DNA of 64,000 nt from Littorina saxatilis (taxonomy: Eukaryota; Mollusca; Gastropoda; Littorinimorpha; Littorinidae): assembly GCF_037325665.1 (NCBI RefSeq), contig NC_090250.1, positions 28,513,104 through 28,577,103 on the forward strand, written 5' to 3'. The notes beneath the pieces were generated by a model. It searched no databases. It saw only the letters and a program-made list of their open reading frames with translations, and was not told the origin of the DNA. Below, one piece after another: positions 1 to 10,855 of the stretch; positions within the stretch are counted from its first letter, which is position 1; every line of letters starts with the position of its first letter. Made by a program: the position numbers and the translations under genes.

Positions 1-38
1 CTGCCGTCAGCTGTTCTGTCAAGGCGTAAACAAACAAA

Positions 39-3000
39 ATGGCGGTTCGTTTATCTGAACAGAGCAAAAAAGACTTGGATAGGTACACCCGCAATTTTGT
101 TATGAAAAGCCTGCAAGTAATTGTTCAATCTCGAATGGGCGAAAAATTCAAGTACTCAACGAAGGAAAACTCTACTTTAGAATGGGTGAGTGCTTGAACA
201 TATCCCTGGTTGTTGAATATTACGAATATATATGAGCTCAAAATCTGAGGATAGTGGTGGAAAAACCCTCTGAATGTTCACTTTCTGTTATGGTTTGATG
301 ATTTTGTTATGAATTTACCTGTCCCAAAACACGTATCTAGTTGTAAGGTATAAGGTTGAGGTTGATGGAAGAATTACATATATATTCAGTCTAACAATTA
401 ATGACAATTGACATGATATGACAAAGAAAACTACCATTACCAAGCCTAAAGCTAGTTTAAGTTAGCTACAATCAGACAGCAGGCGATTCAATCGTAAGTT
501 TAGCCATTAGGAGACAATCGCCTTTTGACTCGCAGGCAGTCCCCTGTCATATGATGAACGATAAGCTCCACACGGCAAGTGCTCTGCGCGAGAGCGGGGT
601 AATTCTGCTAATGTTTGAGCATCGCTCTCACCCTTTCTAAAAATACTTTTAAGCATAAGGCCTTCCCGAGAAAGTAATAACAGAGAGAGTTGCATCTGAT
701 GGTTCCTGACCGTAGTACACGCCTAAAACGCCACCTTTGAATCTGAGTAAGACACTGTTCTTCAGACAAGTTTTGAATCGACAAAGAGATGCTGTTCACT
801 GCTGTCCACCATTTTTCAAGTCACAGCATGAGGGCCGCAATGGCATGGTCTGATTGGTCCTCCGATTGAGTCGCAGAGAATAGAGCAGTTAAATCTCCCG
901 AAGCTACGAGAGAATCGCTTGCGAGCGACTCGTATTCTTAACTCCATCGCAGCTCGATCTTAGTTAGTATCAAATCAGCCTGTATGACCGTGGCGTGCAA
1001 ATCGCAGACTAATCGTACCGTGTGAACCGGCCTTAAGGCATCAGCCACAGCTCACTTTCCAGAGTGCTTCCCTTCGTATGAAGTGAACGCATTCTCAAAT
1101 TCTTAACATTTAGAGTTGCCAAATACTCCACAACCACTTTCCTCAGTTCCTATTCATGAAGCCGGTCAAAATAATGTCCTATTCATGTTAATAAAATAAG
1201 TCCGATTCATGGAAATTTGTAGCAACACCCCTGAAAACATTTGAGATTCACTCAGTGTGTTTGTGAACTTCACACGAGCTAAATGTGGATACAGCAGAAC
1301 TCCCCTTTTTATGACCCCCCAATTTTAAGACTTTCTCCTTTTTAAGACCCTGTTTTCTCAGATTTTTTGTTCAGAACCTGTGTAAATTTACCCCCATTTT
1401 AAGACTCCCTCTTTTTTAAGACCCTGTTTTCTCAGATTGTTTTGTTCAGAACCTGTGTAAAATTACCCCCATTTTAAGACTCCCTCTGGGGCGGGGATGT
1501 AGCTCAGTCGGTAGCGCGCTGGATTTGTATCCAGTTGGCCGCTGTCAGCATGAGTTTGTCCCCACGTTCGGCGAGAGATTTATTTCTCAGAGTCAACTTT
1601 GTGTGCAGACTCTCCTCGGTGTCCGAACACCCCCGTGTGTTCACGCAAGCACAAGACCAAGTGCACACGAAAAAGATCCTGTAATCCATGTCAGAGTTCG
1701 GTGGGTTATAGAAACACGAAAATACCCAGCATGCTTCCTCCGAAAACGGCGTATGGCTGCCTTAAATGGCGGGGTAAAAAAACAGTCATACACGTAAAAT
1801 TCCACTCGTGCAAAAAAACCATGAGTGTACGTGGGAGTTTCAGCCCACGAACGCAGAAGAAGAAGAAGACTCCCTCTTTTTTAAGACCCTGTTTTCTCAG
1901 ATTTTTTGTTCAGAACATGTGTAAAATTACCCCCATTTTAAGACTCCCTCTTTTTTAAGACCTGATTTTTCTCAAATTTGTTGAGGTCTTTTAAGGGGGG
2001 TTCCGCTGTATTCATATGTTGATTTCTGGTCATTACTGTCAACTATACTGAACGAGTGGTTTTGACACTGTTGTCCTGGTTGTGTTACAGTTCAGCCTAC
2101 CGATCCCAGATCTCCAGGAGCTGACGGCAGTGGCCAGGAAAACGCTGGGTCAGGGTCCAGTGCTGAATGAGCCGGTCAATGTGGAGATCTCGCTCAAGAC
2201 CAAGGAGAACAATGCCTACATGTTCCTGGAGGTGTGGTCCATATCCCTGGACACTGACCACTGTGACCCTGATGTTAAGGTGAGAAATTATTGTAGGCTT
2301 ATAGTTCAGTTCTACTACTTTTAGTTTTAGTTGAAGTTGTTGGATCATGCCATAAACTGTTTTGTAAATCTAACTTTGGAACTATTTCTTTCCTTGTGAA
2401 TAGTCGGACTGTCACTGTCAGGTGTGTGTTTTGGTAGTGATGTATTTGTCTGTTATTGTGTTAAGCTGTCTTAATGTTACAACTTACAGTATGTAAAATG
2501 TATGTGTGCCTATTCATTTGTTTCTTTGGGAGAAAATATGTGGCCTATAGATGAGGCCTGACCACTGCTGAATCACTTACAATACATTCAGAACAAAATT
2601 AAAAACAAAATATTGTTTCCTGTATGACTATGATGTTTTTGTTTTTTTATTTACCTGATTTTCTGTGTTCCATCGCTAGGTTATCAATAAAGGTCTGTTT
2701 CTATTGCTCAGATATCCAGCACTGTGTACGGCAGAATGACGCTGGCTCTCAAGTCCATCCTCTGTGTGTCCCGGGTAGCGCCTTGCTACCGTCTTGCGCA
2801 GCGCCAGAAGAAGGATGACTTTCAGATACACTATCAGTAAGGGTGTTTTTTATGAATAAATGCATTTCTTGCATGGCATTGTCAGTTTTCACTAAGTTGA
2901 AAGTTCAAGTAAATGCTGGTTATTCATATTAGTTTACACAGAGAAGTCATCTTCGTTGTTTGACAAGCCATTTACTTAAATTTACAAGCATGCATTATCA

Positions 3001-4229
3001 AAGTTTGTATATGGCATGCACAAAATTGGTCTCTTCCTGCCTTAAATTTGATGAGATGAGGAATTTGGTTTCAGGGTGAGCTTCCAACTTTTCTAACTCT
3101 AGTCTCTGTGCTCAAACACTGTGTATCCACGGCTGATAGAGTTTTTAGGAATTCTTCTTCAGCGTTCGACATAATTCAAGGTTAAGCCTATTCAGAGCTT
3201 GTAAAAATGTGCGCTGAATTTCACCTGTTCTTGCCATTTTCAGGTATAACTTGGGACCTCCCCACTTAGCCCTTCTGGGAGAAGACATCCAGACGAAGAA
3301 GATCGCTGCAGTGTCTACGCCAGTGGGTACCATCAGAATTTCTCTTTCGTACACCACTAACCTGCAGATGCCGCAAAAACCCAAGAAGATTGACCTCAAG
3401 GATGATCATTTCAGTACCCCACGGCTTGGCCAGTTCTCAGAGCCCAAACCGTGCAACAGAAAGTTCAGAAAGTAAGGATGATAGCTTGAGAGAGAGTGTG
3501 TGTGAGTGAGAGACAGAGAGCGATCCTGAATGTGTGGGCAGAGAGGAGGGGGTGTGTGGTGGAGGGAAGAGAGAGAGCATGAGAGATGTGTGTGTTTGTG
3601 TGAGAGACCTTCAGGAGGACTGTGCTATCATCCATGTCAAAAAGCTTTCTTTTTCAAGTGACAAGTGCTGGATGCTTCACTGTTAAAATAAACCACACAT
3701 GGGTGACATTAGTGTTAATAACTTAATTATCTTGATTTAACCCACATATACTATGTGGCTTTGGGCTGCAAGCCTAAATGACCTTACTGTGAACTTGAAA
3801 ACGCAGAAGACAGGAACATTGAAATGCATTTTTGTTCTCAAGAGAGATATCACCGAGTCCTGACACGAAAGTTGTTACAGTGGAACGCCCCTTTCAAAAT
3901 CTCTAACAATCTGAGAAATTCTTCTTAAGACGTTGTGAACAGAAAGTCGGAGAAAACAAGGTCTAACAAGTCGCGTAAGGCGAAATTACTACATTTAGTC
4001 AAGCTGTCGAACTCACGGAATGAAACTGAACGCACTGTATTTTTTCCCCAAGACAGTACAGCTTCGTCAATCCCCGCGAGAAGGAAATCGCTCACCTCCC
4101 ACGTGCAAAACGCCAGAATAGCGCGGTAGCCAAGGACTACTTCTCTCGAGTACTTGGTCTGGAGATACTATACTCAGGATCTCTCATGTCAAGTTTCATG
4201 AAGATCGGACCAGTAGTTTTCTCTGAATC

Positions 4230-4275
<46 letters not shown>

Positions 4276-7200
4276 ATGAGCCTCGTCTCGATTCCCCCCT
4301 CTATGTTAAAACATTTACAGTAAAACCTGAGTCTAGCGGACCCTTGTTGTAACGGCCACCTGCTACATACGGACAGTTTATCATGGCACGAACACGATTT
4401 CAACAATAACTAACCTTTAACGGGCGGACACCTGCCACTTACGGACGCGGACACGATTTTTCGGACCGTAGGAAGTGTAAACACTGTCACAAACGGACAC
4501 AACGTACATAAAAACGCAACTTCGAAAACTCGACTGTTATGCAGACAGTGCTCGGCAGCCGTAGCCGTAGCACAAATGGTTGTTGATTGGTTGTCCTGTC
4601 CCTTTTCTGACCAATCAGTGGCTTGTTTAGATGGAGACCCACTTTCGCTCACTCACTTTCGCTTTTCCGCATTGTGGATACAGTCACAATCAAAAGCAAC
4701 AGTAGATTACTGTGTTTGAAAATGGAATCTCCAGCAGGAAAAAGAAAAGCGTTGACTTTAGAGCAGCGTGTCGCTGCCTTGAAAAAACTAGATAGCGGCC
4801 AATCATGCCAAGATGTGGCGAAGGAGATGGGATGTGGTAAAACACAGATCGCGAGGATCAAATCGGAAAAAGAAGACGTGATGATCTCTCTCTCTTTGTA
4901 AGCAATCGTTCGAAGGAAACAATAGTTAACACAGCTAAATTTTTGTTCCATGCATTTATGCTGAGACTAGAAAAACTGAATGAAACAAGAGCTGACCCAA
5001 TTTGGTCGAGACACACTGCGGAATTTCCCGTTGAATGACTGATGAAGAGTCAGCTATTTTTAGCTTTGTGACGTCCGACTTGCGTAAGTTTGATGCACAG
5101 TGTGTGTAGGGAACGGGTTAGGTGGGGGGGGGGGGGGGGGGGGGGGGGTGGGGGGATGTTGTTGTTGTTGTTGTTTGCTACATGTATCATTTGTTTACTC
5201 ACATTTTCAGTGAGTCTCATGTTCAATCCAATAAATACATACTACAGGACTGACAAAAAGTGTCTTGTTCATTTTACATGCTCTTTGTAAAATATTGCCC
5301 CGGCCCCTCCACCTGTGAAGAAGGGACACCTGTCTAATAGGGACACTATTACCATTCCCCAAGGGTGTCCGTTAGAGACAGATTTTACTGTAGTCAAAAC
5401 TTGACTAAATGTAAAAAGGGAGAAGTCTTTAATCAAGAGGTCTTAAAAGGGGGGTTCCATTGTACCAAACATGCTTGTGTGTATGTTTAACAGCCCCACG
5501 TCTGTGGAAGACCTGCGGTTCCTGGACAGCCTTGAGAAGCAGGACACGTTCAATGCTATGTTCTCCACCAGCCCGCCAGAGGGCATCTCTCCGCCGCTGC
5601 CACAGATCACAGAGATGATCAGCACCCTCAAGGAAAGCTCCTTATGCGATGACAAGCAGAAAACGTGAGTACTTGTGACTGGTTGGGTTGGAACTGTCAA
5701 GATTTCCACTGTTTGGCTGTTGGAATAGTGCAAACTTACAATACAATACAATACAATAATCTTTATTCATCTCTAAAAGAGAAATTACAAGCTTGACTGT
5801 GTGTCTGTAAAATCAATCAATTAATCAATCAATCAACCATGCATGTAGTAACATTCACATCGCATATTCACATCATATCGTTACACGCAAACATTGTACC
5901 CACACACTTGCTGAATGAAGCAGGCTAAAGAGCTCTCCTCGGATCCGTGATTTTCTGAGAAATGTGACTGTCAAGATTTCCACTGTTTGGCTGTTGGAAT
6001 AGTGCAAACTTCACTTGCTGAATGAAGCAGGCTAAAGAGCTCTCCTCGGATCCATGGTTTTCTTAGAAATGTGACTACAGTATTATTGGCATGGGGAAAC
6101 ACAGGAGCCTTTCACTACCCTAACATTATGCCCCTTTATGTAAATGTCCCCACAAGAGGTGAACTGGACACCCTCTAAAGACAGTCTTATACTGTGTATG
6201 TGTAAGACCAATCAGGTGAGCGTATTTTATGTTGCGGTGTTTGGATGAATAGAGCGTATATCAGCCCAAGAAATATTCCAAGAGTACTGCATAATTATAT
6301 GATTGTAATAAAGTTTCAAGCCTTAATTCTTATGTATTCTGTGGAACCCCCCTTTTAAGACTCCCCAAATTAAGACTTCTCCCTTGATTTTTGAAGGTCT
6401 TAAAATGGGGGTTCCACTGTGTAATGAATGTGCATTAAATGTCTTTAACAGGGCTGAAGAGAGCGACCCGTTCCACCCGTACTTCAGGAGCGCAGTGTTC
6501 CTTCAAGGCGAAGGCAAAGCAGTGCAAGTGGAACGTCCAGAAGATCGCCCCTTTGCCAGCCTTATGGACGGTCTTCCCATGCCTGGAGCTGAATCCAGCG
6601 ACGGCAGCCCATCAGACTACTTGGAGCAAGGAGCCCAGAGCAAGGAGAAAGGGGAGGAAGGGGTAGAGAAAACAAAGGAGGAGGGAGAGAAGGGGGAGGC
6701 GAGTGGGAGTGACAGCGAAGGGGAGGAGCCTGACAGCCACAGCCCTTCCTCCAGTGACTTTGTCATGTTGCCGCCGCTGGTAAGTTTGTTTTGTTTGTTG
6801 GGTTGTTTCTTTCTTCTCTTTTCAGCATTTCCTTGTCTTCTTTCGTTACACTGTAGACATTTATTACATTGCAAATCAGCAAGTCTGCTTTGTTATGCAT
6901 GATTGCTATGCTTGCATACCTTCTTCATCAGGCTGAAAAAGAGGGATGAAGGTAAACTAACAGGTTCGCACTAGGAGGTCTGAAGGGTTCACTGTATTTG
7001 GAAGTCTGCAGCCTTTGACACTAACGGGTAGGATATGCACAGAGGAAGTGATCAGCAGTCACGTGACTTGTGACTGCTAAGAACTAAATGGAAATAACTT
7101 CAATCATTTGTGATAATTACTATGACAATCCCTGGTAATAGATCCTGATTTTTTTCTGGAATATCTTTTTCTGCGCCATTTTCCATCAAGACACATCTTA

Positions 7201-7520
7201 CCACTAAGGTCAATTCTCAAAACTAACTGCTAGAACACGTACTGTAACTAGTCCTGATAATTTGTCCTAATGTTACCTCGAAATTTCTTTTTTTGCAGGA
7301 GTTCCCCTTCGCCGACACAGACCCCACGACAAACTTAGGACAGTTCTATCGCGAGATGCAATCAGCACCACCCCTCACCATGTGTGAGCATCAGACAGTG
7401 CAGTTAACGGATTACCTTGCCTCGCTCAAAGGGGAGATTGACAAGTTCAGTGCGACCCAGGGAGACTATGAGAAAATTCTCAAGTCTATTTGCACGGATG
7501 AAGAGGAACAAAGTGACTGA
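39..7520 (+). CDS. ATG13: Autophagy-related protein 13 (ATG13), 7 coding exons
   Basis: Regulatory subunit of the ULK1/ATG1-ATG13-FIP200 kinase complex that starts autophagosome formation in the cytoplasm. Coding exons are 39-185, 2091-2279, 2712-2836, 3244-3471, 5494-5664, 6452-6779 and 7299-7520; all junctions are GT-AG and all phases fit, giving 469 residues (human isoforms about 480-517). Residues 1 to about 200 match the ATG13 HORMA domain: the start has KSLQVIVQSRMGEK, and STPVGTIRISLSY matches human TPVGTITLSCAY. Residues 230-385 are low complexity, with a Lys/Glu-rich stretch in exon 6. DFVML at 389-393 sits where vertebrate ATG13 has its LC3-interacting motif (DFVMI). LGQFYREMQ in exon 7 matches the conserved C-terminal segment. 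The protein ends in an acidic tail (DEEEQSD) instead of the vertebrate TLQ end. The start codon follows a 38-base leader and matches the family N-terminus. Exon boundaries are inferred from splice consensus and family alignment from memory. Confidence 0.95.
1292..2008. mobile_element. Foldback MITE, GTGGAACCCC family, copy 1
   Basis: The ends are inverted: CAGCAGAACTCCCC on the left and GGGGTTCCGCTG on the right, each bordered by TA, which suggests a TA-targeting (Tc1/mariner/pogo-type) non-autonomous element. Inside are about four direct copies of a ~78-base unit containing AAGACTCCCTCTTTTTTAAG and TTTTCTCAGATT. A SINE was inserted later at 1488-1868. Related copies lie at 5418-5462, 6339-6419, 14692-15259, 16460-16545 and 30382-30532. 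Confidence 0.7.
1488..1868 (+). mobile_element. tRNA-derived SINE, (GAA)n-tail subfamily, full length
   Basis: The head resembles a tRNA with an A-box-like GTAGCTCAGTCGGTAGCGC. It is followed by a conserved body and an (AGA)n tail. A perfect 10-base target-site duplication, GACTCCCTCT, lies at 1478-1487 and 1869-1878. Sister copies are at 8132-8484, 14805-14961, 19436-19815 and 22501-22847. Confidence 0.92.
2280..2711 (+). other. ATG13 intron 2
   Basis: AT-rich intron with GTGAGA donor and GCTCAG acceptor. No repeat or coding signal seen. Confidence 0.8.
2837..3243 (+). other. ATG13 intron 3
   Basis: Intron with GTAAGG donor and TTTCAG acceptor. Nothing else recognised. Confidence 0.8.
4318..5390 (+). 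mobile_element. pogo/Tigger-like DNA transposon, non-autonomous
   Basis: The imperfect terminal inverted repeats start CAGTAAAACCTG and end CAGATTTTACTG, bordered by TA on both sides, as expected for pogo/Tigger elements. The inner arms also pair (AGCGGACCC against GGGTGTCCGTT). It carries only the N-terminal part of a transposase (4721-4901) and a poly-G tract near 5125-5150. It is nested in an ~870-bp repeat within ATG13 intron 4. Confidence 0.85.
4721..4901 (+). pseudogene. Tigger transposase N-terminal fragment (CENP-B-like HTH)
   Basis: A 60-residue frame starting MESPAGKRKALTLEQRVA and continuing through KLDSGQSCQDVAKEMGCGKT matches the helix-turn-helix found at the N-terminus of CENP-B and Tigger/pogo transposases (CENP-B_N/HTH_psq). 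The CENP-B-type second HTH and the DDE catalytic domain are absent, so no functional transposase is encoded. The frame ends at a stop soon after the HTH. Confidence 0.82.
5418..5462. mobile_element. Foldback MITE, GTGGAACCCC family, right half only
   Basis: Bases AGAGGTCTTAAAAGGGGGGT and the TTCCATTG end match the right arm of the element at 1292-2008. No left arm is present, and it abuts the ~870-bp repeat. Confidence 0.6.
5690..6085. repeat. Tandem duplication in ATG13 intron 5
   Basis: The segment with GTCAAGATTTCCACTGTTTG appears at about 5696 and again at 5971. The segment with GAATGAAGCAGGCTAAAGAG appears at about 5914 and 6020. The first copy is separated by a LINE-tail insertion (5736-5790), so the duplication is younger than that insertion in one part and interrupted by it in another. 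Confidence 0.75.
5736..5790 (-). mobile_element. LINE 3'-end fragment with (TATTG)n tail
   Basis: On the minus strand, a short GAGATGAATAAAGATT sequence is followed by repeated TATTG units. A short 3' end plus a simple-repeat tail is typical of 5'-truncated CR1/L2-type LINEs. Too short to assign a family. Confidence 0.45.
6339..6419. mobile_element. Foldback MITE, GTGGAACCCC family, minimal copy
   Basis: An 81-base near-palindrome with GTGGAACCCCCCTTTTAAGA on the left and TCTTAAAATGGGGGTTCCAC on the right, immediately upstream of ATG13 exon 6. It shows the minimal form of the family without internal direct repeats. Confidence 0.75.
6780..7298 (+). other. ATG13 intron 6
   Basis: Intron with GTAAGT donor and TTTTTGCAG acceptor. 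No repeat recognised. Confidence 0.75.
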
Positions 7521-7716
7521 AAACTATGTGTTGGTGTGTGTGTGAGGACAGAGATGGATGAAGGATTGATTGGGCGAAGTCATGGGAGAGAGAATTAACC
7601 CTGTGATTGTACAGTGTGACTGAACGTACAGACTGTGTGAGTATGGATGTCTTTTAAGACGCTGGCTTTCTGGCTTGAAGGCAAGTACAGTCAGTGCGAG
7701 AGTATGGATGTCTTAA

Positions 7717-7923
7717 CCCTTACACTGGTGCAATTCTGTAACACATGTTACATAGCCACTGGTGAATTAACAGAGAGAAAAATAAGGAAAAAACAGTCAT
7801 ATAGGTTTTCGCATCCATGGGAGGCAATCGGAACCGACCAAACAGACTGAGCCAGTAGCGCGACATATGTCGTGACAACCAGGTGACAGCATATGTAAAG
7901 TAGCGCGACAACCAGCCTATGGG
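7717..7923. mobile_element. piggyBac-type MITE (TTAA target)
   Basis: A 207-base segment flanked by TTAA at 7713-7716 and 7924-7927. It begins CCCTTACACTGGTG and ends ACCAGCCTATGGG, giving short imperfect inverted ends starting CCC and ending GGG. No coding sequence. Confidence 0.7.
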
Positions 7924-8131
7924 TTAAGATAGGCTGTGGTTGGCTTGAAGGCAAATACAAACAGTCTGCGAGTATGAATAGCGTGTGAATTCAGTGAAGA
8001 GGGAGGGAACCTTTGATTGTACAGTGTGAAGAAACATACAGACAGTTGGTGAGTATGGATGGAGAGTCAAGGGGTGAATTCAATGGAGAGGGAATTAAGC
8101 CTCTGATTGTATAATGTGAAGAAACATTCGG

Positions 8132-8484
8132 TTTGTTTGTTTGTTTGTTCGTTCATGGGCAGAAACTCCCACGGCTTTTACGTGTATGACCGTTTTTACC
8201 CCGCCATTTAGGCAGTCATACTCTGCTTTCGGAGGAAGCATGCTGGGTATTTTCGTGTTTCTATAACCCACCGAACTCTGACATGGATTACAGGATCTTT
8301 TTCGTGCGTGCTTGGTCTTGTGCTTGCGTGTACACACGGGGGTGTTCGGACACCGAGGAGAGTCTGCACACAAAGTTGACTCTGAGAAATAAATCTCTCG
8401 CCGAACGTGGGGACGAACTCACGCTGACAGCGGCCAACTGGATACAAATCCAGCGCGCTACCGACTGAGCTACATCCCCGCCCT
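8132..8484 (-). mobile_element. tRNA-derived SINE, (CAAA)n-tail subfamily
   Basis: Minus-strand copy with the same tRNA-like head as 1488-1868. It lacks the CACTCGTGCAAAAAACACGAG hairpin region before the tail, and its tail is (CAAA)n rather than (GAA)n. The target duplication is GAAACATTCGG / GAAACATACGG (8121-8131, 8485-8495, one mismatch). Confidence 0.88.
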
Positions 8485-8949
8485 GAAACATACGGTGAGT
8501 ATGGATGGAGAGTGAGGGTGTAAATTCAATGGAGAGGGAATTAAGCCTCCGATTGTATAATGTGCGGAAATATATAATCCGTGATTATTGATGGATCGAA
8601 GTGTAAGGGGGTAAAATTCAATGGAGAGGGAGTGAGCCTCTGATTATATATTGTGAAAAAATATATACAGAGCCTCTGATTGTTAAGTGGGAAGGCAAAT
8701 GCAGGCAGTCTGTGAGTATGGATGACATGGGATAAGATTGTGGCTGGCTGCTTATTGTGTTCAGTGTACACATGTAATTTTGCCAGTGTTTGTGGGGCAT
8801 GCATGCCTCTGTGGGTGTGTGTGTGTGTGTGGACATAAATGAGAGAGACCAAAGACAGAGATGGTAAAACTGAAAGTGGTGCCTTGTTTCGTGGGGTATG
8901 GAAGACAATGACCTAAAAAGACTAAGGGCCAATGAATCGAAAAAGGCAA

Positions 8950-9135
8950 TGCCAGAGTACAGATTGATAATGACAAAATTGATAGCATTGTTGATAGGCA
9001 GATTACAAAGGCGGTGATTTTGGATCCTACCTGTAAGTCAGTTGGGCTGATGCATCACCACAAAATTGATAGCATTGTTGATAGGCCCATCACAAAGGCG
9101 GATCTAACCTGTAAGTCAGTTGGGCTGAAATCATC
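8950..9135. repeat. Two-unit tandem repeat of ~100 bases
   Basis: ACAAAATTGATAGCATTGTT and CCTGTAAGTCAGTTGGGCTG each occur twice, about 100 bases apart. Confidence 0.8.
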
Positions 9136-9213
9136 CCCCGAAAAGTCATGTTCCAAACTATGAACATGGGGAAGAAATGAGTTTCGCAGATGAAAGACAA
9201 CAAATGGTTTTTT

Positions 9214-10019
9214 GACTCACATGCGAAGCAAAAGTGAGTCTATGTACTCACCCGAGTCGTCCGTCCGTCCGGCCGTCCGGAAAACTTTAACGTTGGATAT
9301 TTCTTGGACACTATTCAGTCTATTAGTACCAAATTTGGCAAGATGGTGTATGATGACAAGGCCCCAAAAAACATACATAGCATCTTGACCTTGCTTCAAG
9401 GTCAAGGTCGCAGGGGCCATAAATGTTGTCTAAAAAACAGCTATTTTTCACATTTTTCCCATTTTCTCTGAAGTTTTTGAGATTGAATACCTCACCTATA
9501 TATGATATATAGGGCAAAGTAAGCCCCATCTTTTGATACCAGTTTGGTTTACCTTGCTTCAAGGTCAAGGTCACAGGAGCTCTTCAAAGTTGGATTGTAT
9601 ACATATTTTGAAGTGACCTTGACCCTGAACTATGGAAGATAACTGTTTCAAACTTAAAAATTATGTGGGGCACATGTTATGCTTTCATCATGAGACACAT
9701 TTGGTCACATATGATCAAGGTCAAGGTCACTTTGACCCTTATGAAATGTGACCAAAATAAGGTAGTGAACCACTAAAAGTGACCATATCTCATGGTAGAA
9801 AGGGCCAATAAGCACCATTGTACTTCCTATGTCTTGAATTAACAGCTTTGTGTTGCATGGCCTTGGATGACCTTGACCGTGGGTCAAGGTCACATGTATT
9901 TTGGTAGGAAAAATGTGTAAAGCAGTTCTTAGTGTATGATGTCATTGCTAGGTTTAGTGAGGTCATGTATAGGTCAAGGTCAAGCATGTGAGTCGTATGG
10001 GCTTTGCCCTTCTTGTTAG
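9214..10019 (+). mobile_element. Hairpin-ended dispersed repeat (GACTCAC...CTTCTTGTTAG type)
   Basis: Opens with a hairpin (GACTCAC...GTGAGTC) and a CCGTCCGGCCGTCCGG block. It ends with a GGGCTTTGCCC hairpin followed by TTCTTGTTAG. Inside are many GACCTTGACC/GGTCAAGGTCA motifs. Shares this layout with 30572-31127 and 39170-39714, which lie in the opposite orientation. A hairpin near the 3' end is a Helitron-like trait, but the class is unproven. Confidence 0.6.
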
Positions 10020-10855
10020 TCATTGAGGTGATAAAAAAAAAAAATGTAATTGAAGCAAAAGAAGTACATGTACCTGCTCTTTTTAAACTTGAGTCAGTTC
10101 CTCTGTTTCTTGCAAAAAGATGCATTTAATCCAGTGGTGTGACTGTTGAATGAGTAATGCTTCAAACATGCTGTGATCAAAACAAAGTGTTTTAAGTTGA
10201 AGGCAGTGTCATTTTATGCTGATGTGTTTTAGCTATGTGAGATTTCTTGGCACTGTAGCGTTGTGTGGTTCCTTTTTGCCTCCTTTTGGCTACAATTTTG
10301 TAGAAAATAACATTCTTTGAATGCGCATCAAATTTTAATTTTTGTGATGTAGGTTAATAACCACATGTTTTAAATCATTGTTAGACATGTCATAGGAATG
10401 GGTACAAATTTGCATCAGTTTGAATCAACTTTAAGCAGCCATTATGTTCACATCTTATAGAGCCGTGTAGGATTTATCATTCACATGACCCATATCAAAG
10501 ATATTATTTACATTGCCTTATCACCCAAGTTCCGTCACTCATATCACCCCTTAAGTTACCGTATAATTATATCTGATAGGTTATTGATTTGATATATATA
10601 CAGATGGTTCACAGCTCTTTGTGTGCAGTAGACGAATTGTATGGCTTGTGAAAGAGTGAATGCCCTTAGTTTTTACTCGGACAAACATTGGAGGGGCCAA
10701 TCACTAGTGAGGAGTTTGTCGGAAACACGTAGACAGAAGCACTTGTGAAGAATTTATTTGTCAGAGGAAAAGCAAGGGTATTCACTCTTTCACAACCCAT
10801 ACAAACCCGACAGAGTTATTTCTGAAAATCGTCTATTTCAGCTATTTTAAAACTG
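10020..10855. other. Intergenic, no gene seen
   Basis: AT-rich sequence after ATG13. A ~50-base segment at 10577 (AGGTTATTGATTTG...CACAG) recurs at 11229 and 13378, and GCCATTATGTTCACATCTTA recurs at 10438 and 13762, which suggests an old local duplication later split by transposons. Confidence 0.5.

Larger units (their letters stand above)
186..2090 (+). other. ATG13 intron 1 with repeats
   Basis: Non-coding. Bases 480-1035 look like a decayed dispersed repeat; the right side contains a GTGTGAACCGGCCTTAA end of the kind seen in MITEs, but I could not pair it with a left end. The rest is the foldback element at 1292-2008 carrying a SINE. Confidence 0.6.
3966..5421 (+). mobile_element. ~870-bp dispersed repeat, shortened copy split by a Tigger-like element
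   Basis: The 5' end ACAAGTCGCGTAAGGCG and the CTCTAC(AC)n segment occupy 3966-4317. The 3' hairpin arm GTCAAAACTTGACTAAATG resumes at 5393 after the insertion at 4318-5390. The internal AT-rich part of the family is mostly missing. The copy lies in ATG13 intron 4. For the family see the copy at 49091-49985. Confidence 0.85.
7521..8720 (+). repeat. ATG13 3' region with ~105-base tandem repeats
   Basis: Five to six diverged units share GAGTATGGATGGAGAGT, TCAATGGAGAGGGAATTAAG and CTCTGATTGTATAATGTG. A piggyBac-type MITE (7717-7923) and a SINE (8132-8484) have landed within the array. The array starts right after the stop codon, so it is probably 3' UTR, but I cannot place the polyadenylation site. 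Confidence 0.7.

Noticed and set aside
1501-1575. Possible functional tRNA gene in the SINE head
   Set aside because: The A box is good but the cloverleaf is incomplete and the same head recurs with SINE bodies, tails and target duplications.
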